Source of the DNA: PALSA-1003 sp963741315
GTDB lineage: Bacteria; Pseudomonadota; Gammaproteobacteria; Burkholderiales; Casimicrobiaceae
DNA: 64,000 nt
Direction: 5' to 3'
Assembly: GCA_963741315.1 (NCBI GenBank)
Contig: CAVUHK010000004.1
Span: 434,001-498,000 of the forward strand
Position 1 is the stretch's first letter. Each line of letters opens with the position of its first letter. The position numbers and the translations under genes were made by a program. The notes under the pieces were generated by a model. That model was not told the DNA's origin. It saw nothing but the letters and a program-made list of their open reading frames with translations, and did no database searches. Positions 54,909 to 63,868 of this stretch are shown piece by piece.

Positions 54909-56350
54909 TCACGCGCTGACCGTTGCGGTCGGCACGAAGTCGGCGGTATCGGTGGATTGGTAGTTGAAGCTGACGTCGCCCCAGGTGCTCAGCGCGGCCT
55001 TGAGCGGCGAACACCACTTCGCGGCTTCCTGCAGGATCTGCGGCCCCTCGTTGAGGTAATCGCGACCCTCGTTGCGCGCCATGATCATCGCTTCGAGCGC
55101 GACGCGATTGGCCGTCGCGCCGGCCTGGATGCCCATCGGATGGCCAATGGTGCCGCCACCGAATTGCAGGATGACGTCCTCGCCCAGGTAGTGCAGCAAC
55201 TGATGCATCTGTCCGGCATGGATGCCGCCCGACGCGACCGGCATGACCTTGCGCAGCGACGCCCACTCCTGCTCGAAGAACAGGCCGTGCTCGAGGCTCA
55301 CCTGCGTGTGCGGCTCGCGCAGCGTGTCGTAGAAGCCCTGATCATGGCGGGATCGCCCTCGAGCTTGCCCACCACGGTGCCCGCGTGGATGTGATCGACG
55401 CCGGCCATGCGCATCCACTTGCAGATCACGCGGAAGTTCATGCCGTGGTTCTTCTGCCGCGAATAGGTCGAGTTGCCGGCACGGTGCAGGTGCAGGACCA
55501 TGTCGTTCCTGCGTGCCCACTTCGCCATCGACTGGATCGCGGTGTATCCGATCACCAGGTCGATCATGATGATCACCGAACCGAGCTCCTTGGCGAACTC
55601 GGCGCGCTCGTACATGTCCTCCATGGTGCCGGCGGTGACGTTCAGGTAATGGCCCTTGACCTCGCCGGTCGCCGCGGATGCGCGATTGACCGCTTCCATG
55701 CAATACAGATAGCGGTCGCGCCAGCCCATGAACGGCTGACTGTTGATGTTCTCGTCGTCCTTGACGAAGTCGAGCCCGCCCTTGAGCGCTTCGTACACCA
55801 CGCGTCCGTAGTTGCGGCCCGAGAGGCCGAGCTTCGGCTTCGTCGTCGCGCCGAGCAGCGGCCGCCCGAATTTATCGAGCCGCTCGCGCTCGACCACGAT
55901 GCCGGTCGCCGGCCCCTGAAACGTTTTCAGGTAGGCGACCGGAATGCGCATGTCCTCCAGGCGCAATGCCTTGACCGCCTTGAAGCCGAAGACATTGCCG
56001 ATGATCGACGCGGTGAGGTTGGCGATCGACCCCTCCTCGAAAAGGTCGAGGTCGTAGGCAATGTATGCGAAGTACTGGCCAGGTGTACCCGGCACCGGGT
56101 CAACGCGATACGCCTTGGCGCGATACAGCTCGCAGTTGGTGAGCCGGTCGGTCCACACCACCGTCCAGGTTGCGGTCGACGATTCACCTGCCACCGCCGC
56201 GGCAGCTTCAATCGAGTCGACGCCTTCCTGCGGTGTGATGCGAAACAGCGCGATGACGTCGGTGTCCTTGGGCGCGTAGTCGGCGTCCCAATAGCCCATC
56301 TTCGCGTAGGGAATGACGCCGGATTTGTAGCGTTCGGCCATGTTGCCCAT
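54909..56350 (-). CDS. cbbL: RuBisCO large subunit, form I red type, frameshifted
   Basis: It starts MGNMAERYKSGVIPYAKMGY with AGGAAGTTGC upstream. Active-site parts are TTKPKLGLSGRNYG, GGLDFVKDDENINSQPF (the carbamylated Lys and Mg ligands) and HRAGNSTYSRQKNHG. The first frame runs to GKLEGDPAMIR near 55345; the second continues GFYDTLREPHTQVSLEHGLF to 54909 with MPVASGGIHAGQMHQLL. One missing base there (ATC A_G GGC) would restore the family motif MIKGFYDT and a 480-residue protein. CO2 fixation enzyme; sequence error suspected. Confidence 0.93.
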
Positions 56351-56407
56351 GCAACTTCCTCCTGAAGGTTTGCGGTGACGGCGCGCCAACTGTAGCCGGC
56401 GAACATC

Positions 56408-56456
56408 ATAAGTAACAGTCACCTTTACTTATCAATCTGATAAGCTCTTACTGATA
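56408..56456. promoter_or_regulatory. putative CbbR operator between cbbL and cbbR
   Basis: Two overlapping inverted repeats are present: ATAAGTAA (56408-56415) with TTACTTAT (56425-56432), and CTTATCA with TGATAAG (56428-56444). CTGAT recurs at 56450. The T-N11-A character and A/T richness in a 123 bp divergent region fit a LysR-type (CbbR) operator. Confidence 0.6.
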
Positions 56457-56473
56457 TTCACAGGAGGCGGCCG

Positions 56474-57418
56474 GTGTCGATTCGGCACGTAACGTTGCGT
56501 CAACTTCAGGTCTTCGAAGCCGTAGCGCGACACCTTTCCTTTTCGCGGGCTGCGGACGAATTGCACCTGTCTCAGCCCGGCGTTTCGATGCAGATCAGGG
56601 AAATCGAGCAAAGCGCCGGCCTGCCGCTGTTCGAGCGGGTCGGCAAGAAAGTCTTCGTCACCGAAGCCGGTCGGCACCTGCTGGCCACCGCGCGCGGCGT
56701 GCTCGATTCGCTCAAGGATGCCGAGGCCACACTCGATGCCCTCAAAGGATTGCGCGGCGGCCGGATCAGCATCGCCGTTGTGAGCACGGCGCGCTATTTC
56801 GCGCCCTACCTTCTCGCACGGTTTCGCAAGCTGCATCCCGAGGTCGAGCTGCGGCTTGCGGTCGACAACCGCGACGCGGTGGCTGCACTGCTCACCGACA
56901 ACGCGGTCGATCTGGCGATCATGGGTCGCGCCCCGAAGACGCACGACGCAGTCGCCGAAGCATTTGCCAGCCATCCGCTGGTGATCGTCGCGGCGCCCGA
57001 TCATCGACTGGCGGCGCGGCGCGGCATACCGGTCTCGGCGATCGCGAACGAAGCGTTCCTGGTGCGCGAACCGGGTTCCGGCACACGATCGGCAATGCAA
57101 CAGTTCTTCGACGAACACGGCGTCGCTCCAAGTGTCGCGATGGAAATGTCGAGCAACGAGACCATCAAGCAGGCGGTGATGGCCGGCATGGGCGTGAGTT
57201 TCATTTCGCGGCATACGGTCGGCTTCGAGTTGCAGCATCGGCGGCTGGTCCTGCTCGATGTGCGCGGCCTGCCGGTCATGCGCGAATGGAACGTGGTGCA
57301 TCTGGCCGCGAAGCGCCTGTCGCCGAGTGCTTACGCGTTCAGGTCGTATGTGCTCGCTCATGGGCGCGACATCGTCCATGCCTATGCCGGCGTCGAGGGC
57401 GTGGAAACCACGAGATAG
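56474..57418 (+). CDS. cbbR: LysR-type Calvin-cycle regulator CbbR
   Basis: 314 residues from a GTG with AGGAGG 6 bp upstream. The winged HTH reads LRQLQVFEAVARHLSFSRAA, DELHLSQPGVSMQIREIEQS; the effector domain follows with RISIAVVSTARYFAPYLLAR and FLVREPGSGTRSAMQQFFDE. CbbR activates the divergent cbbLSXY-fbp-prk operon in response to a metabolite of the cycle. It ends 76 bp before crtI. Confidence 0.94.
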   Translation: MSIRHVTLRQLQVFEAVARHLSFSRAADELHLSQPGVSMQIREIEQSAGLPLFERVGKKVFVTEAGRHLLATARGVLDSLKDAEATLDALKGLRGGRISIAVVSTARYFAPYLLARFRKLHPEVELRLAVDNRDAVAALLTDNAVDLAIMGRAPKTHDAVAEAFASHPLVIVAAPDHRLAARRGIPVSAIANEAFLVREPGSGTRSAMQQFFDEHGVAPSVAMEMSSNETIKQAVMAGMGVSFISRHTVGFELQHRRLVLLDVRGLPVMREWNVVHLAAKRLSPSAYAFRSYVLAHGRDIVHAYAGVEGVETTR

Positions 57419-57465
57419 CGCCGTGGGTGCCCGGCGGCGGCGGGCCGCCGCGCGTTGACTCAATG

Positions 57466-57509
57466 TGTAACGATACTGTTACACTATCCATACAATGTCA
57501 ACGTTGACA
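57466..57509 (+). promoter_or_regulatory. crtI operator: PpsR-type site plus a 14 bp palindrome
   Basis: TGTAACGATACTGTTACA (57466-57483) is TGT-N12-ACA and also a near-perfect palindrome. A second perfect palindrome, TGTCAACGTTGACA (57496-57509), overlaps the crtI start codon; its TGT/ACA are only 8 bp apart. TTGACT lies upstream at 57455 and TACAAT at 57491. Upstream, a GC hairpin at 57435-57450 may end cbbR. Confidence 0.65.
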
Positions 57510-59034
57510 GTTGGTGCCCGACGTTCCGCCGCTTCGCTGGCGCGCCGTGACAGACCGCATGCGGTGGTCATCGGCAGCGGCTTCGGCGGCCTGGCTGCCG
57601 CGATCCGCCTCGGAGCCCGGGGTTACCGGGTCACCGTGCTCGAAAAGCAGTCCGCTCCGGGGGGACGGGCAAGCGTCCATCGCCAGGACGGCTTCACTTT
57701 CGACGCCGGGCCGACGATCATCACCGCGCCGTTCCTGTTCGAAGAATTGTGGCAGCTGTGCGGTCGCCGGCTCGCCGACGATGTCGAGCTCAAGGCGCTG
57801 TCGCCGTTCTACCGCATCCGCTTCAACGACGGCGAGCGCTTCGATTGCTCGGGCGACGCCGCCGCGATGCGCGCCGAAGTGCAGCGCCTCGCGCCCGGCC
57901 GACGTCGAGGGCTACGAGCGCTTCATGCGTGCGTGCGAAGCGATCTATCGCGTCGGTTTCGAGGAGCTCGGCCATGTCCCGTTTTCCAGCTGGAAGGACA
58001 TGGCGCGAGTGCTTCCCGACATGGTTCGGCTGCGCAGTTACCGCAGCATCTACAGCCTCGCTGCCGCGCACGTGCGCGACGAGCGCCTGCGCTTCGCACT
58101 GAGCTTTCATCCGCTGTTCGTCGGCGGCAATCCGTTCAGCGTAACCTCGATCTACGGACTCATCGCGCATCTGGAGCGCTGCCACGGCGTGCATTTCGCG
58201 ATGGGCGGCACCGGTCGGCTGGTGCGTGGAATGGTGGGGCTCATCGAAGGCCAGGGCGGCACGGTGCGCTGCGACAGCGAAGTGCGCGCCATCACCCTGC
58301 AGGGACGCACCGCGACCGGCGTGCGACTGGCCTCCGGAGACGAATTGCGCGCCGCCATCGTGGTGTCGAACGCCGACGCGGCGTGGACCTACCGCTATCT
58401 GCTGCCCGCCCCCATCCGCCGCCGCTGGACCGACCGCCGTATCGACAGCGCGCGCTATTCCATGAGCTTGTTCGTCTGGTACTTCGGGACCCGGCGCCAG
58501 TATCCCGAAGTGCCGCACCACACCATCGTCCTGGGCCCGCGCTACCGCGAGTTGCTAGAGGACATCTTCGAACGCAAGGTGGTGGCCGAGGATTTCAGCC
58601 TCTACCTGCACCGCCCCACCGCCACCGATCCTTCTCTCGCTCCCGCCGGTTGCGACGCGTTCTACGTTCTTTCGCCGGTGCCGCATCTGCAGAGCGGCAC
58701 CGACTGGCCGGCGAAGGCCGAGGCATATCGCCGTGCCATCGCGCAGCGCCTCGCGGAGACGCTGCTGCCGGGGCTGGAGGATGAGGTCATCACGTCGAGA
58801 CTGATGACGCCGCAGGATTTTCAGGACGACTTGCTGTCGTTTCGCGGCGCGGCGTTCGGCATGGAACCGGTGCTGTCGCAGAGCGCGTGGTTCCGGCCGC
58901 ACAATCGCAGCGAAGACGTCGAGCGGCTCTACCTGGTGGGCGCGGGGACACACCCGGGCGCCGGTGTTCCCGGCGTCCTGTCGTCGGCGCGCGTACTCGA
59001 TGCGCTGGTCCCGGATGCGGCTGCATTCGCCTGA
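57495..59034 (+). CDS. crtI: phytoene desaturase, frameshifted
   Basis: It starts MSTLTVGARRSAASLARRDR, with the FAD motif AVVIGSGFGGLAAAIRLGAR near residue 25 and APGGRASVHRQDGFTFDAGP. The first frame runs to RAEVQRLAP near 57893; it continues in the next frame as ADVEGYERFMRACEAIYRVG. Removing one C of CCC (57894-57896) joins them into about 512 residues. The C-terminus GLYLVGAGTHPGAG-type signature reads YLVGAGTHPGAGVPGVL. CrtI desaturates phytoene to neurosporene or lycopene. It overlaps crtB by 20 bp. Confidence 0.93.
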
Positions 59035-60085
59035 GCTCAGCGCGGCACGCGCCGCAGACATCTCGGCATGCCGACGCATGCTGCGAGGGGGGTCGCGCAC
59101 GTTCTACGCGGCGTCGCTGTTCCTGCCACGCGCGATCCGCGAGCCCGCGTCGGCGCTCTACGCCTTCTGCCGTGTGGCCGACGACGCCGTGGATCTGGGT
59201 GGCGGCACGCAGGATACGCTGGCGATGCTGCGCGACCGACTCGATCGCGCCTACGCCGGGAGACCACTTGCAATCGCGGCCGACCGTGCGCTCGCCGACG
59301 TCGTCGCGCGATTCGCCATTCCGCGTACATTGCCCGAAGCGCTGCTCGAAGGATTCGAATGGGATGCGCAGGGCCGGCGTTACGAAAGCCTGGCCGATTT
59401 GCACGACTACGCTGCCCGGGTCGCCGGCTCGGTCGGCGCAATGATGGCGATGCTCATGCAGGTGCGCGCACCCGAGGTCGTCGCTCGCGCATGCGAACTC
59501 GGCGTGGCGATGCAGCTGTCGAACATCGCGCGCGACGTCGGCGAGGATGCCCGCGCCGGACGGCTTTATCTGCCGCAGTCGTGGCTGCGCGAAGCGGGCA
59601 TCGAGCCCGACATGTGGCTCACGCGACCGGTGTTCAGCGCGGCGCTGGCGGGCGTCGTCGAGCGCCTGCTGCGTTGCGCCGACACGCTCTACGACACGAT
59701 CGACCCCGGAACGGCCCGGCTGCCGCTGGCGTGTCGACCGGGCATCCATGCCGCGCGCCTGCTCTACGCCGACATTGGGCACGAAGTCGCGCGCCGCGGC
59801 CATGACTCGGTCTCGCAGCGCGCAGTCGTCTCCGCGGGCCGCAAGGCGCAATTGCTGGCCCGGACCCTCGTCACGCTACCCGCACATCAGGCAGGCAATG
59901 TCCTGGCTGCACCAACTCTCGCGGCAACGCACTTTCTTGTCGACGCCGTGACCACGGCACGACCTGCCGACGCACCGACGCGCAAGGCGAACCGCAGCAT
60001 CGGTGAACAGGCAGCGTGGGTGGTCGACCTATTCGAACGACTCGAGCGGCGCGACCACGCTGAGCGCTACGGCAGGTGGACCTGA
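59015..60085 (+). CDS. crtB: phytoene synthase
   Basis: 356 residues from MRLHSPELSAARAADISACR. The two Asp-rich sites are ALYAFCRVADDAVDLGGG near residue 60 and AMQLSNIARDVGEDARAGRL near 175, with LYLPQSWL after it. CrtB condenses two geranylgeranyl diphosphates to phytoene, the first carotenoid. It is translationally linked to crtI by overlap. Confidence 0.95.
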   Translation: MRLHSPELSAARAADISACRRMLRGGSRTFYAASLFLPRAIREPASALYAFCRVADDAVDLGGGTQDTLAMLRDRLDRAYAGRPLAIAADRALADVVARFAIPRTLPEALLEGFEWDAQGRRYESLADLHDYAARVAGSVGAMMAMLMQVRAPEVVARACELGVAMQLSNIARDVGEDARAGRLYLPQSWLREAGIEPDMWLTRPVFSAALAGVVERLLRCADTLYDTIDPGTARLPLACRPGIHAARLLYADIGHEVARRGHDSVSQRAVVSAGRKAQLLARTLVTLPAHQAGNVLAAPTLAATHFLVDAVTTARPADAPTRKANRSIGEQAAWVVDLFERLERRDHAERYGRWT

Positions 60086-60104
60086 GCCCACCGACGGGCT
60101 GCGC

Positions 60105-60266
60105 ATGGACTGGAGCATTCTGGGTCGCTGGGAGTGGCTGCTGCTCGAGCTGATAGTGCTCGCGCTCGCGGTCGCAGAACTCGTGTCGTTGCGCCGGGTA
60201 CAAAAGCGCGATCGCGAAAAGAAGGCGGCGGCCATGCGCGGCGCGCGCCACACACCACCCGATTGA
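60105..60266 (+). CDS. small membrane protein downstream of crtB
   Basis: 53 residues: MDWSILGRWEWLLLELIVLA then LAVAELVSLRRVQKRDREKK. One membrane helix (about 10-28) and a basic cytoplasmic tail. No function is known to me. It follows crtB by 19 bp and so may be part of the same transcript. The 246 bp after it, to 60512, show no gene or clear signal. Confidence 0.55.
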   Translation: MDWSILGRWEWLLLELIVLALAVAELVSLRRVQKRDREKKAAAMRGARHTPPD

Positions 60267-60512
60267 CGCGGCAACCTCGGTGCGCTTTGCGACAGCGTAC
60301 CGCAAGTTTCAGATCACATCGTTCCTGCGCAACAGCGCCGACTCAAGACCGGCAATACCGGCGCGGTAACAGCAGCGCGTCATGCCCGGGAACAACCAGC
60401 GGGGCCGCACCGTCTACAATGGGCGCCATCCAGCCGCAGCAAGCATCCCTTTCATGCGTTACCGTACGCAGTACGTCCCCCGCACTCCCGCCCGTCCGCA
60501 TCCGCGCCACCG

Positions 60513-61392
60513 ATGAGCTACATGTACGATTCCGGTCGGCCGCGAGGCAATGTCGTGGTCATACCGACCATCTGGCTGGGGCTCGCGCTGTCGCTGCTGA
60601 TCCACATCCTGGTGATCTGGCTGTGGCTGCCGCAGATTCGCGCCCTGATGCAGAACAAGCCCGACGAGTCCGAGGCGACCAGCCAGTTGTCGGTCAGCCT
60701 GGCGCCGCTGCCGCCGAGTCCGCCCGCGCCGGCGCCGTCGCCCGCGCCCAAGGCCGAGCCCACGCCGGTGCCGCGAGGTGCAGCTGCCCAAGGCGCCGCC
60801 GCGCACGCGGCCCGTGCCGCCGAGCGTGGCGACGCTGCCTCCGGCGACCGTCGCGCCGCAGGCGCCTGTCGCCCCGGTCGTGCCCGCGCCGCCCACGCCG
60901 CCCGCGCCGGCGCCAGTGGAAGGCGACCTGGCGGCCTACATTGCGGCGCGCCGGCGCGCACGCGGCGAAGCCGAACCGACCGCCTCACCTGTCGAAGACG
61001 AGAATGCGCGCGTGCAGCGCAATATCGCCGCCAACCTGCCCGCGCAGCAAACCGGCAGGCTGAGCCGCGACCCCAGGCAAGGTGGCGGCGTCTTCCAGCT
61101 CAAGCACGTCGGATATCTGGACGCCGAATTCGAGTTCTACGGCTGGAGCAACGATATCGGCCGCCGGGCGACACAGCTCTTCGAGGTGCGCAAGGGCGAC
61201 AACAGCGACATCCGCCTTGCCGTGATCCGCAAGATGATCGCGATCATTCGCGAGGAAAAGCACGAGGACTTCATCTGGGAATCGCAGCGGCTGGGCCGCA
61301 ATGTCACGCTCTCCGCGCGCATCGCCGACAACGCGGGCCTCGAGGAATTCCTCATGCACGAGTTCTTCGACGATCCGCGTCGGGTGCCCTAG
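60513..61392 (+). CDS. TonB/TolA-like membrane-anchored protein, frameshifted
   Basis: The N-terminus MSYMYDSGRPRGNVVVIPTI leads to a membrane helix (LALSLLIHILVIWLWLPQI) and a Pro/Ala-rich stretch. At about 60770 (PTPVPR) the frame must shift; removing one G of the GG in CGAGGTG continues VQLPKAPPRTRPVPPSVATL and a long proline linker. The C-terminal domain (about 195-292) reads FQLKHVGYLDAEFEFYGWSN and MIAIIREEKHEDFIWESQRL. Overall plan is like TonB or TolA (anchor, proline linker, small domain), but the domain is not recognised. Confidence 0.65.
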
Positions 61393-61439
61393 AGCGGCGG
61401 CGAACCGCGCGCCCAAGCGCTGTCGGGCCTTCGATGGCG

Positions 61440-62165
61440 CTATGGAACCAGGCAGAACGCTCCCTGCGCCAGCGCGCCCGGATCGAAGAGCAGGCGCCAG
61501 AAGCCGGCCAGTGCGAATCCAATAAGGAGCGCCGCGCCGCTGTAGCGCAATGTCCTGCCCTCAAGCACTCGCCGCGCGCGGCCCAGCAGCAGCGCGCCGG
61601 CCAGCAGGTTCGGCACCGTGCCGACACCGAAGGCAAACATGACCGCGCCGCCCTGCCACGCGCCGCCTGCCAGCAACGCAAGCGGCAACACGCTGTACAC
61701 CAGCGCGCACGGCAGCAAGCCCCACACCATGCCGCTGGCGACGCTGCCTGCCATGCCCGGCCGTCGCAGCAGCGGTTGCAGTAGCGGCAGAATTACCGAG
61801 AAGCCGCGTGCGCCGATACGTTGCAGCCAGGCGACTCCCGGCGTACGCAGTGCGATGCTGATGCCCAGCACCAACAGCAGAGCGTTGGCCGCCAGGTAGA
61901 GCGCGCGCTGCAGCGGCAGCAGGTCGGCCGCCCTGAGAGCGTAGGCGCCGGCCGCTCCGAAGGCGCTGCCCAGCGCCGTATAAGTCGCCACTCGTCCGAC
62001 GTGGTACGCAACCTGGCGCAGTGCCAGTGAACGTGCCGGCAGCAGCGGCTGCACCGCCAGGTCGCGTGCGGCGAGCGCACCCAACAGGCCTCCGCACATG
62101 GCCAGGCAATGCAGCGCACCCAGCGCGCCGACCAGCCACGCGCTGATCAGCACGCTCAGGGCCAA
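61440..62165 (-). CDS. sulfite exporter TauE/SafE-family membrane protein
   Basis: 241 residues from a TTG with GGGAG about 8 bp upstream. It begins LSVLISAWLVGALGALHCLA then MCGGLLGALAARDL, with about six helices and GMVWGLLPCALVYSVLPLAL. The HC and MCGG/PC motifs are those of the CcoS-neighbour or DsbD-like SafE proteins found after ccoGHI. Role probably in copper handling or cbb3 oxidase maturation (inference from context). Confidence 0.75.
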   Translation of the reverse strand: MALSVLISAWLVGALGALHCLAMCGGLLGALAARDLAVQPLLPARSLALRQVAYHVGRVATYTALGSAFGAAGAYALRAADLLPLQRALYLAANALLLVLGISIALRTPGVAWLQRIGARGFSVILPLLQPLLRRPGMAGSVASGMVWGLLPCALVYSVLPLALLAGGAWQGGAVMFAFGVGTVPNLLAGALLLGRARRVLEGRTLRYSGAALLIGFALAGFWRLLFDPGALAQGAFCLVP

Positions 62166-62267
62166 GATGTGCTCCCGTGGGCCGGGCTGCCGGCAACCTG
62201 TTCAGTGCCGGGGAATGCGGCTACACTCCCCGCACCCTTGAACGCCGGATCGACGCGACACCGCCCC

Positions 62268-63035
62268 ATGGCCACTCCAGTGCCACTAGCAACGCCGGGA
62301 ACCACGCCTGCCGCCGCGCTCATATCGATCAGCGACTTAAGGACGCATTGCAGCAATTGCAACATGCGTGAGCTGTGCCTTCCGGTCGGCCTCGAACCCG
62401 ACGCGATGCGACAACTCGACGCCGTCGTGACCAACCGGCAGCATCTGAAGAAAGGCGACGCCCTGTTTCGCGCCGGCGCCGGTTTCACGGCGCTCTATGC
62501 GATCCGGGTGGGCTCGTGCAAGACCACGATCCTGGCCGAAGACGGGCACGAACAGGTCATCGGTTATCACATGCAGGGCGACGTCATCGGGTTCGACGGC
62601 ATTGGCACCGACCGCCACGGCTGCGAAGCGGTGGCGCTCGAGAATACCGAAGTCTGCGTGCTGCCGTTCAACCGCCTCGAAGAACTTGCTCGCAGCGTGG
62701 TGCCCCTGCAGCACAACCTGCATCAAGTCCTGTCGCGCGACATCGGTCGCGACCAGAACATGATGCTGTTGCTCGGCAGTATGCGCGCCGAGGAGCGCCT
62801 GGCGGTTTTCCTCCTCAGTCTTTCTGATCGCTATCGGCGGCGCGGCTACTCGACGACCGAGTTCGTGCTGCGCCTGACCCGCGAGGAGATCGGCAGCTAC
62901 CTCGGCATGAAGCTCGAGACGGTGAGCCGGCTGCTGTCGCATTTTCAGAAGGAAGGCCTGATCCAGGTCCAGGGTCGCAATCTGAAACTGCTCGACCTGT
63001 CGGCGCTCAGGCAACTCGTCAACCAGCGCTGCTAG
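62268..63035 (+). CDS. fnr: Fnr-type oxygen-sensing transcription regulator
   Basis: 255 residues from MATPVPLATPGTTPAAALIS. The 4Fe-4S ligands are in THCSNCNMRELCLPVGLEP (three Cys near residues 28-36) and DRHGCEAVALE near 124. The cNMP-fold and dimerisation helix follow, and the HTH reads LTREEIGSYLGMKLETVSRL, with the E-SR contact residues for TTGAT half sites. Fnr/FnrL activates anaerobic and photosynthesis genes when oxygen falls. It sits beside cbb3 assembly genes, as in many betaproteobacteria. Confidence 0.94.
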   Translation: MATPVPLATPGTTPAAALISISDLRTHCSNCNMRELCLPVGLEPDAMRQLDAVVTNRQHLKKGDALFRAGAGFTALYAIRVGSCKTTILAEDGHEQVIGYHMQGDVIGFDGIGTDRHGCEAVALENTEVCVLPFNRLEELARSVVPLQHNLHQVLSRDIGRDQNMMLLLGSMRAEERLAVFLLSLSDRYRRRGYSTTEFVLRLTREEIGSYLGMKLETVSRLLSHFQKEGLIQVQGRNLKLLDLSALRQLVNQRC

Positions 63036-63304
63036 GACAGCGTCGCATCGCCGCCGCGATGGCGGGCGTCGGCGGCCGGTGGCTGCGCGAGCCACAGCGT
63101 ACATGCCGAGGCGACGACGCCCAGGCCCCAGAAGCCGAAAAATCCCATGGTGTAGATCGCCTGCCGCGACATCTCCAGCGGCGCGCCGAAGAAGTGCAGC
63201 TCGAATGGGTCGAACACGGTGAAGAACACGGCTTCCGCGACGCCGGCGGCGAGAAATGCCGGCCACAGCACCCACATCAGTCGCTGCGCAAAGGTTGCCT
63301 GCAT
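63032..63304 (-). CDS. small membrane protein beside fnr
   Basis: 90 residues with two or three hydrophobic stretches: MWVLWPAFLAAGVAEAVFFT and AIYTMGFFGFWGLGVVASAC. It lies 33 bp after the fixH stop on the same strand and its 3' end overlaps that of fnr by 4 bp. The family is common in cbb3 oxidase neighbourhoods, but I cannot name a function. Confidence 0.6.
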   Translation of the reverse strand: MQATFAQRLMWVLWPAFLAAGVAEAVFFTVFDPFELHFFGAPLEMSRQAIYTMGFFGFWGLGVVASACTLWLAQPPAADARHRGGDATLS

Positions 63305-63337
63305 CGCCAGTTCCTCCTCGTCGCCAGGGTCGCGCGC

Positions 63338-63868
63338 TCAAGAGTGCCCGGCGACCGCACCCAGCTCGATCGCGCCGACACCACTCTGTACCGTCGTGGT
63401 CGGCAGGCGCCACGAGTCCGATTCCAGCGTCACGACCAAGCGGCCAGCCGCCGGTTCGGAAAACACGCCGACGTATTCGCCATCGGCAACGCGCGTGAGT
63501 GCGATGATCGATTGCGGACCGGTGTGTCCGGGGTGCGCGAGCGTCAGGCGCAGGCGCGCTGGCGCCGGCGCTGGCGGCAGCCCAACCACCTGCGCGCGCA
63601 CCTCGCCGTTGGCGCGCAAGGTCACCGTGGCGCCAAGTTGCGGAACTTCGCCGGATCCGGCCGCACGGATCTTGCGATTGATCAGCAGTCCCTGCTTGTA
63701 ATAGTCCTGGGCAACGAGACCGTCATCGCTGGAGATCGCGAGCCACGCGGTGGCCAGCGAGGCGACGACGACGAGCGCGGGTCCCGCGATCAGCAGCCAC
63801 GGCCAGCGCTCGCGATACCACCGGCGCGGCGCAGAATCAGCGGGGAATGACAAAGCTCGATTTTTCAT
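63338..63868 (-). CDS. fixH: FixH/CcoH-type cbb3 oxidase assembly protein
   Basis: 176 residues. An N-terminal membrane helix (WPWLLIAGPALVVVASLATA) is followed by VAQDYYKQGLLINRKIRA, a FixH signature, and a periplasmic beta domain with a His in LRLTLAHPGHTGPQSIIALT. FixH is needed for stable cbb3 cytochrome oxidase. It overlaps the ccoG end by 32 bp. Confidence 0.88.
   Translation of the reverse strand: MKNRALSFPADSAPRRWYRERWPWLLIAGPALVVVASLATAWLAISSDDGLVAQDYYKQGLLINRKIRAAGSGEVPQLGATVTLRANGEVRAQVVGLPPAPAPARLRLTLAHPGHTGPQSIIALTRVADGEYVGVFSEPAAGRLVVTLESDSWRLPTTTVQSGVGAIELGAVAGHS

Noticed and set aside
62246..62261. TTGAACGCCGGATCGA upstream of fnr as an Fnr autoregulatory box
   Set aside because: Spacing and half sites do not match TTGAT-N4-ATCAA.
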